Assembly: GCF_003957295.1 (NCBI RefSeq)
Contig: NZ_RQPJ01000005.1
Coordinates: 124,001-188,000 of the forward strand
DNA: 64,000 bases
DNA from: Arenibacter aquaticus
GTDB lineage: Bacteria > Bacteroidota > Bacteroidia > Flavobacteriales > Flavobacteriaceae
Reading direction: 5' to 3'
Every line of letters begins with the position of its first letter. Positions within the stretch are counted from its first letter, which is position 1. The notes under the pieces were generated by a model that saw only the letters and a list, made by a program, of their open reading frames with translations, did not search any database and was not told where the DNA came from. Made by a program: the position numbers and the translations under genes. This document shows positions 1 to 8,293 of the stretch, piece after piece.

Positions 1-278
1 GTATGCACTTTTTAGCAAATCCAATAATAGAAATAATATTTATTGTCCTAGGCCTCGTCTTTGTCCTTACTTCCTTGTGGCCCAGTTATAACAAAATTCA
101 CCGTAAATTAAAACCCTTGCAATTTGCTACTTTGGGATTTATATTTATTGGTTTGGCTAGGCTCCATTTCACAGATTTATGGGAAATAAGCAATACCATC
201 ATTGGCACCTTATTGGTTTCCTTGGCGCACTATTATAATTGGAAACTTTTAAGGTTCAGAGTACATCACAAGCAATAA
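1..278 (+). CDS. MerC-like membrane protein, C-terminal part (cut by window edge)
   Basis: The reading frame is already open at the window edge, and the 91 visible residues are very hydrophobic, with about three membrane segments. The last part (GTLLVSLAHYYNWKLLRF) fits the end of MerC-domain proteins, where a final helix closes with an H-x-x-N-x-R/K-L pattern. MerC proteins are inner-membrane proteins of roughly 130 residues linked to heavy-metal uptake. The first helix, with the usual metal-binding cysteines, would lie outside the window, so the ATG at position 3 is probably internal. The genes downstream (a small HC..C protein, a TonB receptor, His-rich lipoproteins) fit a metal-related locus. 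The family call rests on a short C-terminal match and is moderate. Confidence 0.5.
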   Translation, partial: MHFLANPIIEIIFIVLGLVFVLTSLWPSYNKIHRKLKPLQFATLGFIFIGLARLHFTDLWEISNTIIGTLLVSLAHYYNWKLLRFRVHHKQ

Positions 279-335
279 TTTTAGTTAAGATTATTTTAAC
301 ACCGTATTCTCCTTATTTTAGTATGTTTGCATTTG

Positions 336-644
336 ATGAAAAATAGTCGTCTAAAAAATAATATCAGCATTCTGTTCCTTGCTCTTTTCCTCACAATGAA
401 GATGGCAGGGCTACATGTGCTTTCCCATACGGACGATAAGGAGCATGCCTTGCATTGTTATATATGTGACCATGCCGTTTCCCATAACTTAACTCCGGCA
501 ATTTCACCGGCTATACTGGATTATGGTATTAAAAACACAGAATTCTCTTTACAAATAGAGAAAGCTGAAATTTACCATTTCCTTGTTTCCAGTACTATTG
601 CACCAGACCAACTCTTTTCCCGTCCCCCTCCAATTTTACTATAA
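336..644 (+). CDS. small exported or membrane-anchored protein with HC-x-x-C motif
   Basis: This is a 102-residue protein if it starts at the ATG at 336; the frame also has a TTG nine bases upstream. It has a basic N-terminus and one hydrophobic segment (about residues 10-30), followed by a stretch rich in His and Cys (ALHCYICDHAVSH) and a proline-rich tail ending RPPPILL. This layout (signal segment, H/C cluster, terminal PPP) recalls small proteins that accompany metal-responsive TonB receptors in Bacteroidota. I do not recognise a named family with certainty. It lies 57 bases after the MerC-like gene and 254 bases before the TonB receptor. A role in periplasmic metal binding is an inference from the motif and the neighbours. 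Confidence 0.6.
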   Translation: MKNSRLKNNISILFLALFLTMKMAGLHVLSHTDDKEHALHCYICDHAVSHNLTPAISPAILDYGIKNTEFSLQIEKAEIYHFLVSSTIAPDQLFSRPPPILL

Positions 645-898
645 GTTTCCTTTGCACTTAATTCTTTCTAATATTCTTATTTAACTCCAATTCTTTATAG
701 TTACACCTATTTCGTAATTGAGAGCGGTATATAGGTTATTAAAATAATCGCTATTTAAAGTTAAAGAAGTGGCTATGCCACTGTCTTATCGCTATCGCTT
801 AATATCAAGAAGTTATAATAAATTTCCCATAGAATTATTTGCATAGGTTTTGTAATCACCCCTCCACGGGGAATTGTCCAAACTTATTGTAATAAATC

Positions 899-3268
899 AT
901 GATTCATAAAGTACTGAGCGCATGGCTATTTTTTAGCCTATGCTCTATGGTATTTGCACAGGATTCTTTTCAAATTAAAGGATTAGTGATAAATGCCAAA
1001 ACCCTACAGCCTATAGAAGGTGCCAATGTTATTGGTAAAGGCTTATTTTCCATTTCATCCTCAACTGGGACATTTACCATAGAGAATGTGGCCCGTGGTA
1101 CACGGTCCTTAACCATTTCCCACATAGGCTACTCCTCCAACATGGTTACTATCAAGGTGGGACCAAAAATGGACTCGCTAACAGTTGCCCTAAAGGAGTC
1201 TGCCACACAGCTCCAAGAGGTAGAAGTCAACGGTAAATCCAAAAAAAGGCAGAACCAGGAATACGCCGCTGTGACGCACACAGTCTCCAAGGATTTTCTT
1301 GATAAGAACAGGGAGAACAGTCTAATGCAGACCTTGAAGAACATACCCGGTGTAAGCACCATCAATATTGGTTCTGGGCAATCTAAACCAGTAATCCGGG
1401 GCTTAGGTTTTAACAGGGTAGTTGTAGTCCAAAACGGTATAAAGCATGAGGCCCAACAGTGGGGCAATGATCATGGATTGGAAATTGACCAGTATGGGGT
1501 AGAAACAGTGAAGATTATAAAGGGCCCTGCTTCATTGCAATATGGTTCCGATGCCATTGCAGGGGTGGTAGATATACAGGCATTAAAATTGCCATTACAA
1601 AATTCACTAAAGGGAGAACTAAACTTATTAGGCGAAAATAACAACGATTTATTCGGGGTTTCGGCAGGCATACAGGCACGTAAAAACAAGTGGTTTTATC
1701 GCGGCCGATTAACCTATAGGGATTTTGGTGATTACAAAGTACCAACAGACAAGATCAATTATGAAAATTACGTCTTTGAACTACATGACAATAATTTAAG
1801 AAATACTGCCGGGCGGGAAGCTGATGCAAGTTTTGGGATCGGTTATATTTCAGACAACATAAAGTCCGAAACTACTTTCAGTAATGTAAATGCTAAAAAT
1901 GGATTTTTTGCCAATGCCCATGGCTTGGAGGTCAGAAGCTCCAGCATTGATTACGATAATTCCAACAGGGATATCGATTTACCTTATCACAAGGTTAACC
2001 ACTTTAAAATTACAAACAATACCTCCATTGCTATTGGAGAACATCACCTTCAATTGGATCTGGGATATCAAAACAATCACAGAGAAGAACTCTCCGAACC
2101 CGTCCCCCATGGATATATGCCTACGCCACCTGATAGTAAGGAACGGATATTTGATAAGAATACCTATGCCTTAAATATAAGGGACTCTTTTAGCCCCAAT
2201 GAAAGACATGATCTTACCACCGGTGTAAATTTGGAATATCAAGATAATAACATTGGAGGATGGGGATTTCTAATTCCTGCGTATAACCGTTTTACCATCG
2301 GGGTCTTTGCCTATGACCAATTTGAGCTCCATAAAGATCTACATTTATTGGGCGGCTTACGCTATGATTATGGGGTACTGGACAGCAAATCCTATTATGA
2401 CTGGTACCCCACTACGGTGAACAACAGTGACGGATCTACATCCTACATCTATATGCAGAGGGCGCAAAACAAAACCCTCGATTTTGGCAATATCAGTGCC
2501 TCCTTAGGACTAAGTTATATACATAATACCACTACCTATAAAATTAATCTAGGAAAGAGTTTTAGAATGCCTCTGGCCAACGAACTGGCCTCGGACGGGG
2601 TAAACTACCATATGTATAGGTACGAAAGGGGAAATCTAGATCTTGACCCTGAATCATCCTATCAATTGGATCTGGATATAGACCATACCACTGCTGCCTT
2701 TAGTTTTGGTGCTAGTCCCTTTGTAAACCTTTTTGAGAATTATATCTATCTCAATCCCACCTCAAATTATTATGAAACCCTCCAAATATATGAGTATACC
2801 CAGAGTCAGGTATTTAGGGTTGGAGGAGAGATTAGGGCAAGTACCACTGTATTAAAAAATCTGCAATTGAATGCTTCTGCAGAATACGTTTATTCAAGGC
2901 AGACAAGTGGACCTAAGAAAGACTTTACACTTCCGTTTTCACCCCCCTTGTCGGGACTTTTCTCAGCCAGCTATCAATTCAAAAATTTTCTCTTTTTCGG
3001 AGAACCAGAAGTAAAGGCCAACTATAGGATTACGGCAGCACAGAATGAAATAGTGCCTCCCGAAGAAGTAACGCAAGGATATCAGGTGTTGAACATGGCT
3101 TTTAGCAGCAAGTTAAGCCCTTTTAAAAGCAGCATGCCCGTTGAAATGCGGGTAAAACTCAACAATGTATTCAATACCCATTACTATGACCACAGCAGTT
3201 TTTACCGTTTGATAGATGTGCCAGAACCCGGCAGAAACCTATCCATCTCATTGACAGTACCTTTTTAA
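899..3268 (+). CDS. TonB-dependent outer-membrane receptor, probably for a metal
   Basis: A 789-residue outer-membrane receptor. A signal peptide (about 1-20, ending VFAQ) precedes a carboxypeptidase-like regulatory beta-sandwich (about 22-105), a plug domain (about 120-235, with the motif PVIRGLGFNRVVVVQNG and GPASLQYGSDAIAGVVDI), and a 22-strand-type barrel whose last residue is Phe (LTVPF). Such receptors import scarce ligands using TonB energy. A His/Asp-containing plug loop (HEAQQWGNDHGLEID) and the neighbouring MerC-like and His-rich lipoprotein genes suggest a metal such as zinc, but the substrate is inference. The gene is followed after 41 bases by a DUF4625 lipoprotein, probably in the same transcript. 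No TonB box or anti-sigma-interacting extension is obvious. Confidence 0.9.
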   Translation: MIHKVLSAWLFFSLCSMVFAQDSFQIKGLVINAKTLQPIEGANVIGKGLFSISSSTGTFTIENVARGTRSLTISHIGYSSNMVTIKVGPKMDSLTVALKESATQLQEVEVNGKSKKRQNQEYAAVTHTVSKDFLDKNRENSLMQTLKNIPGVSTINIGSGQSKPVIRGLGFNRVVVVQNGIKHEAQQWGNDHGLEIDQYGVETVKIIKGPASLQYGSDAIAGVVDIQALKLPLQNSLKGELNLLGENNNDLFGVSAGIQARKNKWFYRGRLTYRDFGDYKVPTDKINYENYVFELHDNNLRNTAGREADASFGIGYISDNIKSETTFSNVNAKNGFFANAHGLEVRSSSIDYDNSNRDIDLPYHKVNHFKITNNTSIAIGEHHLQLDLGYQNNHREELSEPVPHGYMPTPPDSKERIFDKNTYALNIRDSFSPNERHDLTTGVNLEYQDNNIGGWGFLIPAYNRFTIGVFAYDQFELHKDLHLLGGLRYDYGVLDSKSYYDWYPTTVNNSDGSTSYIYMQRAQNKTLDFGNISASLGLSYIHNTTTYKINLGKSFRMPLANELASDGVNYHMYRYERGNLDLDPESSYQLDLDIDHTTAAFSFGASPFVNLFENYIYLNPTSNYYETLQIYEYTQSQVFRVGGEIRASTTVLKNLQLNASAEYVYSRQTSGPKKDFTLPFSPPLSGLFSASYQFKNFLFFGEPEVKANYRITAAQNEIVPPEEVTQGYQVLNMAFSSKLSPFKSSMPVEMRVKLNNVFNTHYYDHSSFYRLIDVPEPGRNLSISLTVPF

Positions 3269-3309
3269 TAAATAGTAAACATTAATTAATAACAATTAAA
3301 ATTAAACAC

Positions 3310-4101
3310 ATGAAAACAAACATTATGAAAGCAAAATTTAAAACACTTGCCATTGTTGCATTTTTAGGACTCTTTTTACACTCCTGTAGCACTGACGACG
3401 ACAATACAACCGATGTAGCGGCCCCGGTAATTACAAATTTCGAATTTGGAGAGGGTAGTGAACATTCTACGGAACCATTTGCCTACAAAGGGTCCGACCT
3501 TCATCTGGAGGCAGAAATAAACGCAGAAGGAATTGTTAGTAGCATATCCATAGACATTCATGCCGATGATATTGAGGTTGGAGACGGCGAAGTTGAATGG
3601 GATTATGAAGCTACCTATACAAAAGACTCCTATCTGGTAATTAACCCAACGTTCCATGAACATATCGACATTCCATCCAACATTCCCGCTGGTGAATACC
3701 ATATAGAACTGACCGTCACAGACGAGATGGGAAATAGTACAGAGATTGAGGGACATCTGGAAATTTTGGATCCAATCACTATAAGTGACTTTCATATGGA
3801 TACCACCGTCGCCAGAGGAAGCGATTTTCATGTAGAATTCATGATCAATGCGATTAATGGTATACATAACATTACCGTGGATATCCATGGACATGATCTA
3901 GCAGTTGGTGAAGGGGAAGTGGAATGGGACGAGGAAGTAATTTTTGAGGACGGATTCCATGAAGAGACCGAGGCTGAATTCCACAAACATATCGATGTTC
4001 CTGCTGATGCCCCTGCCGGTGAGTATCATGTCTTATTCACCGTTGAAGATGAAGATGGTAATACAACAGCGTATGAAACCCATATAGATGTTACCGTTTA
4101 A
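3310..4101 (+). CDS. His-rich DUF4625 lipoprotein with two repeated domains
   Basis: A 263-residue lipoprotein with a signal peptide and lipobox LHSC (Cys at about 26), followed by an acidic STDDD stretch. The mature part contains two similar beta-sandwich domains (about 38-150 and 155-263). Each has the series HLEAEINA/HVEFMINA, SIDIHADD/VDIHGHD, FHEHIDIP/FHKHIDVP, then AGEYH. This is the DUF4625 pattern of Bacteroidota surface or periplasmic lipoproteins. The regularly spaced His and Asp residues look like metal-ligand sets, which would suit a protein handing metal to the TonB receptor encoded just upstream, but no function is proven. A strong hairpin directly after the stop separates it from the next DUF4625 gene. 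The alternative start at 3325 gives a shorter signal peptide. Confidence 0.85.
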   Translation: MKTNIMKAKFKTLAIVAFLGLFLHSCSTDDDNTTDVAAPVITNFEFGEGSEHSTEPFAYKGSDLHLEAEINAEGIVSSISIDIHADDIEVGDGEVEWDYEATYTKDSYLVINPTFHEHIDIPSNIPAGEYHIELTVTDEMGNSTEIEGHLEILDPITISDFHMDTTVARGSDFHVEFMINAINGIHNITVDIHGHDLAVGEGEVEWDEEVIFEDGFHEETEAEFHKHIDVPADAPAGEYHVLFTVEDEDGNTTAYETHIDVTV

Positions 4102-4116
4102 GAATACCATAACCTT

Positions 4117-4160
4117 ACCGCATGTCATAGAGCCATTTTATGACATGCGGTTTAAAATTT
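4117..4160 (+). terminator. Rho-independent terminator or attenuating hairpin after the DUF4625 gene
   Basis: A perfect 13-base-pair stem (ACCGCATGTCATA at 4117-4129 paired with 4139-4151) with a 9-base loop is followed by TTTAAAATTT. It lies between the stop of the first DUF4625 gene (4101) and the start of the second (4166). It could end the receptor transcript or reduce read-through into the second gene. The U tract is interrupted by A residues, so termination may be partial. Confidence 0.7.
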
Positions 4161-4165
4161 ACATT

Positions 4166-4645
4166 ATGAGCTTTTCAACAAAATACATTTTCATTCTATT
4201 TCTGAGCCTTGTTTTCACTTCTTGTACTACCGATGACAACACTAAAAAAGACGAACAGAAACCAACCATCAGTATCAATTATGACGAAGGGTTTCCCCAA
4301 GGCTGTTCCCAACTTGTAAGAGGGGAAACTTATTCTTTTAGGGCGATGGTCACAGATGATGTGGAATTGGCCTCTTACAGCTTGGATATACATCACAATT
4401 TTGACCATCACACTCACGATGATCAAGAAGGGAGCTGTAGTTTAGATCCTAAAAAAACTGCCACGGATCCATGGATATTTATTGAAAATTATTCTATTGA
4501 AGATGGATTGACCACCTATGAAATAAACCTGAGCCTAACGATTCCCAATGATATTGATACTGGGGACTACCATTGTTCATTTTCGGTAATAGATGAAACA
4601 GGGTGGCAAAGCAGGACATCGGTAGATATAAAAATTATAGAATAA
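4166..4645 (+). CDS. DUF4625-like lipoprotein, single domain
   Basis: A 159-residue lipoprotein when read from the ATG at 4166, which gives a clean signal peptide (MSFSTKYIFILFLSLVFTSC, lipobox FTSC). The frame is open further upstream, but that part overlaps the terminator hairpin and has no signal features, so 4166 is preferred. The mature part is one DUF4625-like domain with LDIHHNFDHHTHDD, a very His-rich loop, and three further cysteines (QGCSQ, GSCSL, YHCSF). It appears to be a diverged sister of the preceding two-domain lipoprotein. Metal binding by the His/Asp loop is an inference. Confidence 0.8.
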   Translation: MSFSTKYIFILFLSLVFTSCTTDDNTKKDEQKPTISINYDEGFPQGCSQLVRGETYSFRAMVTDDVELASYSLDIHHNFDHHTHDDQEGSCSLDPKKTATDPWIFIENYSIEDGLTTYEINLSLTIPNDIDTGDYHCSFSVIDETGWQSRTSVDIKIIE

Positions 4646-4661
4646 CAATTCTATTTCTAAC

Positions 4662-4928
4662 ATGAAAACAACCTCGGCTCTTAAAAAACTAATAATGGCA
4701 GCACCTATTGTACTCCTATTGCATTTAACTTCTGGCAGTTGGGATGACCACTAAATTAGATTTCTCCAACCCACCATATCAAGGGTTGCGATTGGACTTA
4801 GTATAAATGAAATTGGGGTCATTGGTAGGGATTTTCACCTAAACGCCGAGATTGTAGCGGGTGATAAGTTAGACCTGGTCCAGATTACTTCTAATACTAT
4901 CAAAGGTAAGAACTATACCGGTTTCTGA
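4662..4928 (+). pseudogene. decayed third DUF4625 lipoprotein
   Basis: An ATG at 4662 opens a signal peptide (APIVLLLHLTSGSW, then DDH) that stops at the TAA at 4752-4754. The same frame continues past this stop to the TGA at 4926-4928 with DUF4625-like sequence (PTISRVAIGLS, then IGRDFHLNAEIVAGDKL), which aligns with the start of the first domain of the 3310-4101 protein (VITNFEFG, then KGSDLHLEAEINAEG). The position expected to hold the lipobox cysteine is TGG (Trp). One internal stop, the missing cysteine and loss of the C-terminal half together indicate a dead gene. The third tandem position in the DUF4625 cluster supports an origin by duplication. Confidence 0.7.
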
Positions 4929-4940
4929 AGTTTTAAGCTG

Positions 4941-5088
4941 AGCCGGGATACCTTCAGTGATCCTGTTCTGGGGTCGGTGCTCAAGAAAATCCGATACAGC
5001 CTAACGGCTGTACGTATTTTTTGTTATTCCCGGCTTAAGAGTCTCGGTGTAAAAAAGAACCTCCTTAATGCAGGATTACCTCCTTGCG
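4941..5088 (+). repeat. single copy of a structured intergenic repeat (copy A)
   Basis: The core at 4957-5040 is nearly the same as the three tandem copies at 7615-8010. It contains a 7-base-pair hairpin (TACAGCC, loop TAAC, GGCTGTA at 4995-5012) followed by TATTTTTTG. Flanking arms AGCCGGGA (4941-4948) and TCCCGGCT (5028-5035) can also pair. The module ATTACCTCCTTG, which precedes each core in the array, occurs here after the core at 5075. The hairpin plus T run could act as a terminator for the DUF4625 cluster. The rest of 4929-5144 holds no gene that I can see. Confidence 0.75.
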
Positions 5089-5144
5089 TCAGGTGGACCG
5101 GCAGCTATGTTATCGCAGGGAATTTTAGGCTATAAAAAACCATT

Positions 5145-7145
5145 TTAGCCAAATAAATTACCTCGCTTGTCAATAAGTAAATCAATGTCTACATCAAACT
5201 TTGAGTTTTGCCTTTTCTGATAATAAACATGACTTAGTTCACGCGTAAACTTTTCCAATTCTTCCGAAACCCCATAGAGCTTCCGAGAAAACTCTTTTAT
5301 CTCTTTTTCACTTAGATCTGTGTCAATTATTAAACTGGTTAAGCTCATCATTGTAGTAACAGGTCTACGCATAACATGACTGATATCGTACAGAATCTGC
5401 TCTATGAATGTAATATAATCAATAAGTGGAGTAATGTCACCTGTTGCTCCATACCATACTATTTTTCCATTTTTATCCTTTTCAGGAATTGCCTGCATCC
5501 ACCGCCATCGGACTTGTTCATTTACGACTACCCTATATTGCACACTAATCAATGCCTCTGTAAGATATGCCTCTTTCATGGCATTATTAAATTTAGTCTT
5601 ATCATCATCATGCAACAACCCCCTGAACATTTCAGGGTGTCTTAGAGCTTGTTCAATATCGGAATCATAGTTCAAGATGTCTTTTCCGCTGTTCATAAAT
5701 AGTACTTTAGTACTTCCCTTTTCATCTATTTCAAACATATAGGTATTAGCAGGAACCTGACTAGTAATTTTCCTTAATAATTGTTCACTTTCCTTAATTT
5801 TTGTTTCCCCCTCTTTGCGTATTGTTATATCATGATGAATAGATAAATATTGATAAATATTCCCATTGTCATCAAAAAATGGGACAACAAAAGTGTCTAC
5901 CCAATACAGTGAGCCGTCTTTAGCCTTGTTACAAAACTCTCCCCTAAAAGGCTTACCTTCTTGCATGGCTACTTTTAGATCTAAGAAATAATCTGGCGGA
6001 TGAAGACCAGACATGATAATACTGTAGTGTTCACCCTCTAAATCGTCTGACCTATATTTGCTGGCTCGACAAAAATTTTCGTTCACAAACGAAAAACAAC
6101 CATCAATATCTGTTATACTGATACTAGCAGCGACGTCCAGAGCATATTTGTAATCTTTCAGTTCTGCTCTTTTCTCCCTGTGCTCCAAATTAACTTTAAG
6201 CATTTCTACCAACGTGTTAAGAAGATTGTGCTCCTCCTTCAAAAAAGGTATTTTATGTTTATCCGACTTGGATTGCGAATAAACTACCTCTATACTAACT
6301 TTAGATTCTTTGATAGTTTTCATCTCAACGAATAACGCGTTGTTGGAAGGCATGTAATTGGGTGTGACATATTCCTTATTATCTACACAAATACGGGCCG
6401 ATGTAATCTCTGGATACTGCCAACCCATTGGAATAACTTCAACCAATTCCTGAAAAAGTTGATCAGATGTCACGTCTAAATTTTGTAAAATATGGCTCGC
6501 ATTATATAGAACTTTCAATTCTTTTACCCGCTCTCCAAGATCGTAAACAGATTGGTCTTTTATTTTTTCAGCCACTTCCCTCTTTTGGATTTCATTTTGA
6601 AGTGCAACTAAACTGGTACTTAGATGGTGGGTAGCAAAATATTGTATTGCAGCTGCTAAGGAAATAGGAAGAACTAATGCCACACCCCGTCCAATTGGGG
6701 ATCTAACAAATTGTACTTCGGGCAAGTTGCCGTTTGCTTCAAGCAGAGCCAGCCCAAATGTTACTGCTATACATAAAACAGCCATTATAATACCCTTTTG
6801 CCTACCAAGCAAAAAACCAGTCGTTAATACAATAGGGATATAATTCGCAATGCCAGGCAAAATAGTTCCCCCACCGGTATAAGCTAGGTTAGTAATATGT
6901 AAAAACATACAACACGGCAATACATACGCGGCTATTTTGGTATGCCCGAAACGATTAAGCCCCAATGTCAACAAACCTATACCTGACACGGTTAATATAA
7001 TAGAAACCCATCTAAAAACCGATGCCGGGGCATATATGATAATCCCTCCTACCATTACAAGAGTGTTTACAATTATCCATATCCAGCTAAGTTTAACAAC
7101 TAACTCGCTTCGAAATTCATTTTCATTGTTACTGCAGGAGTACAT
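5145..7145 (-). CDS. membrane PAS sensor protein with a histidine-kinase-like dimerisation helix but no ATPase domain
   Basis: A 666-residue protein. Residues about 15-175 hold around six membrane helices. A coiled linker follows (about 180-210), then a GAF-like region (about 205-325), two PAS domains (about 330-445 and 450-570, each with PAC-type ends such as YLSIHHDITIRKEGE and WYGATGDITPLID), and a terminal helical segment with the H-box-like motif DISHVMRRPVTTMMSL (about residues 590-605). A complete histidine kinase would continue with a roughly 150-residue HATPase_c domain (N, G1, G2 boxes). Here the protein ends about 60 residues after the H-box, with DLLIDKRGNLFG. It may be phosphorylated in trans, act as a decoy, or be a truncated kinase. 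No response regulator is adjacent. Copies of one intergenic repeat lie on both sides. Confidence 0.8.
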   Translation of the reverse strand: MYSCSNNENEFRSELVVKLSWIWIIVNTLVMVGGIIIYAPASVFRWVSIILTVSGIGLLTLGLNRFGHTKIAAYVLPCCMFLHITNLAYTGGGTILPGIANYIPIVLTTGFLLGRQKGIIMAVLCIAVTFGLALLEANGNLPEVQFVRSPIGRGVALVLPISLAAAIQYFATHHLSTSLVALQNEIQKREVAEKIKDQSVYDLGERVKELKVLYNASHILQNLDVTSDQLFQELVEVIPMGWQYPEITSARICVDNKEYVTPNYMPSNNALFVEMKTIKESKVSIEVVYSQSKSDKHKIPFLKEEHNLLNTLVEMLKVNLEHREKRAELKDYKYALDVAASISITDIDGCFSFVNENFCRASKYRSDDLEGEHYSIIMSGLHPPDYFLDLKVAMQEGKPFRGEFCNKAKDGSLYWVDTFVVPFFDDNGNIYQYLSIHHDITIRKEGETKIKESEQLLRKITSQVPANTYMFEIDEKGSTKVLFMNSGKDILNYDSDIEQALRHPEMFRGLLHDDDKTKFNNAMKEAYLTEALISVQYRVVVNEQVRWRWMQAIPEKDKNGKIVWYGATGDITPLIDYITFIEQILYDISHVMRRPVTTMMSLTSLIIDTDLSEKEIKEFSRKLYGVSEELEKFTRELSHVYYQKRQNSKFDVDIDLLIDKRGNLFG

Positions 7146-7614
7146 TTTTACTTTAATTTAATTATTTTAAGAATTTGGAAGCTTGATCCGAAAAACTAAG
7201 AATATATGACGCATAATACTTTAGAAAAATCTTCTTTTTTATTCGTCATTAAGTTGAAACATGAGTGAGGTCCATTTAAGCCATAAATCCGTAACGCACG
7301 AATGGTAATACACTTCCTTAAAGCACCTACCAATTTGTAATTGGATTCTTGATAAATAAAAGAATCAACATAAGTCCGCTGCCCCCTCTATTAGTTATAA
7401 ATAAGTCTGATAGAAGAATTTGGTTATCTTAGTGGGTTGCTTATAAACGATCTATAGGTCCCAATATCCCTGTCACAGAAATAAGTTCTAAAATATATAC
7501 GTGTCATAATTTAGAGGGGATAAAGACAATTAAGGTATCGCTATTGAAACCTGCTCTCCCTTAATTTTTTAACAAAAATAATACTTTTTCTGGAATACCC
7601 CTCTTGCATGCAGT
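7146..7614. other. intergenic stretch without a recognisable gene
   Basis: This A/T-rich stretch of 469 bases upstream of the PAS sensor gene holds no ORF with protein-like composition. A small inverted repeat, GATTCTT...AAGAATC, lies near 7344-7366. Nothing else is supported until the repeat array starts at 7615. Confidence 0.5.
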
Positions 7615-8010
7615 ATTACCTCCTTGCCCTCGGTGATCCTGTTCTGGGGGCGGTGCTCACGAATATCCGACACAGCCTAGCGGCTGCACTTATTTTTTGT
7701 TTTCCATAGCTTAAGTGCCTGACAGTACTAAAATGACCCACTTGTTTGGAGGATTACCTCCTTGCTCTCGGTGATCCTGTTCTGGGAGCGGGGCTCACGA
7801 ATATCCGATACAGCCTAACGGCTGTCCGTATTTTTTGTTTTCCATAGCTTAAATGCCTGACAGTACTAAAATGACCCACTTACTTGAAGGATTACCTCCT
7901 TGCTCTCGGTGATCCTGTTCTGGGGGCGGTGCTCAAGAAAATCCGACACAGCCTAGCGGCTGCACTTATTTTTTGTTTTTCCCGGATTAAGTGCCTGACG
8001 GCACTATACC
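7615..8010 (+). repeat. tandem array of three 138-base structured repeats
   Basis: Three consecutive copies start with ATTACCTCCTTG at 7615, 7753 and 7891, an exact 138-base period; the third diverges after about 120 bases. Each core (starting at 7633, 7771 and 7909) reads GTGATCCTGTTCTGGG and carries the hairpin CAGCC-TARC-GGCTG followed by TATTTTTTG. A second hairpin GGAGG-ATTA-CCTCC sits at the junction between copies 1 and 2, and GTGCC-TGAC-GGCAC ends copy 3 (7991-8004). Copy 3 is the one closest to the isolated copy at 4957 (both have CTCAAGAAAATCCGA and CCCGG). There is no protein-coding signal. Function unknown. Confidence 0.85.
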
Positions 8011-8020
8011 GTTAAAAATA

Positions 8021-8054
8021 AAAAAACCGATCACTTTTGTGATCGGTTTTTTTT
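8021..8054. terminator. bidirectional terminator after the tRNA genes
   Basis: The perfect stem CCGATCAC (8027-8034), loop TTTT, GTGATCGG (8039-8046) has six A residues on its left and eight T residues on its right. It therefore works in both directions. On the minus strand it would end the tRNA-Ser/tRNA-Pro transcript. Confidence 0.9.
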
Positions 8055-8131
8055 GGTCGGGGTGGCAGGATTCGAACCTGCGACCTCCGCGTCCCAAACG
8101 CGGCGCGATAACCGGGCTACGCTACACCCCG
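8054..8131 (-). tRNA. tRNA-Pro (anticodon UGG)
   Basis: On the minus strand the gene begins CGGGGTGTAGCGTAGCCCGG and folds as a cloverleaf with acceptor stem CGGGGTG/CACCCCG. The anticodon stem CCGCG/CGCGG encloses the loop TTTGGGA, giving anticodon TGG (plus-strand 8094-8096). The T arm GCAGGTTCGAATCCTGC is canonical. The 3' CCA is encoded (8054-8056). It is preceded by tRNA-Ser 42 bases upstream, and the two are probably cotranscribed. Confidence 0.97.
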
Positions 8132-8173
8132 AAATGGTTAATAACCACCTCAACAATACTATTTTTAAAAAAG

Positions 8174-8257
8174 CGGAGAGACAGGGACTCGAACCCTGGC
8201 GACAGTTACCCGTCGACAGATTAGCAATCTGCTCCGTTACCACTCCGGCACCTCTCC
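8174..8257 (-). tRNA. tRNA-Ser (anticodon GCU)
   Basis: On the minus strand the gene begins GGAGAGGTGCCGGAGTGG. The anticodon loop TTGCTAA gives anticodon GCT (plus-strand 8223-8225). A long variable arm (GTCGACGGGTAACTGTCGCC) typical of class II serine tRNAs is present, and the T arm is CAGGGTTCGAGTCCCTG. The CCA end does not appear to be encoded (the sequence continues GCTTTTTT). It is the first gene of the small tRNA unit. Confidence 0.96.
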
Positions 8258-8293
8258 AATAATTTTAAAGATCGCGCACTAAAAATGCGGTTG

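Noticed and set aside
322-329. TATGTTTG as a promoter for a leaderless transcript of the 336-644 gene
   Set aside because: The octamer matches the -7 consensus and would place the start at the ATG, but no -33 element is present and the gene is close behind the MerC-like gene.
7615-8010. CRISPR array or integron attC array
   Set aside because: The 138-base units are identical over their whole length with no variable spacers, and there are no cassette ORFs, integrase or cas genes.
8031-8262. Several overlapping ORFs across the two tRNA genes
   Set aside because: They are translations of tRNA sequence and its complement, not proteins.
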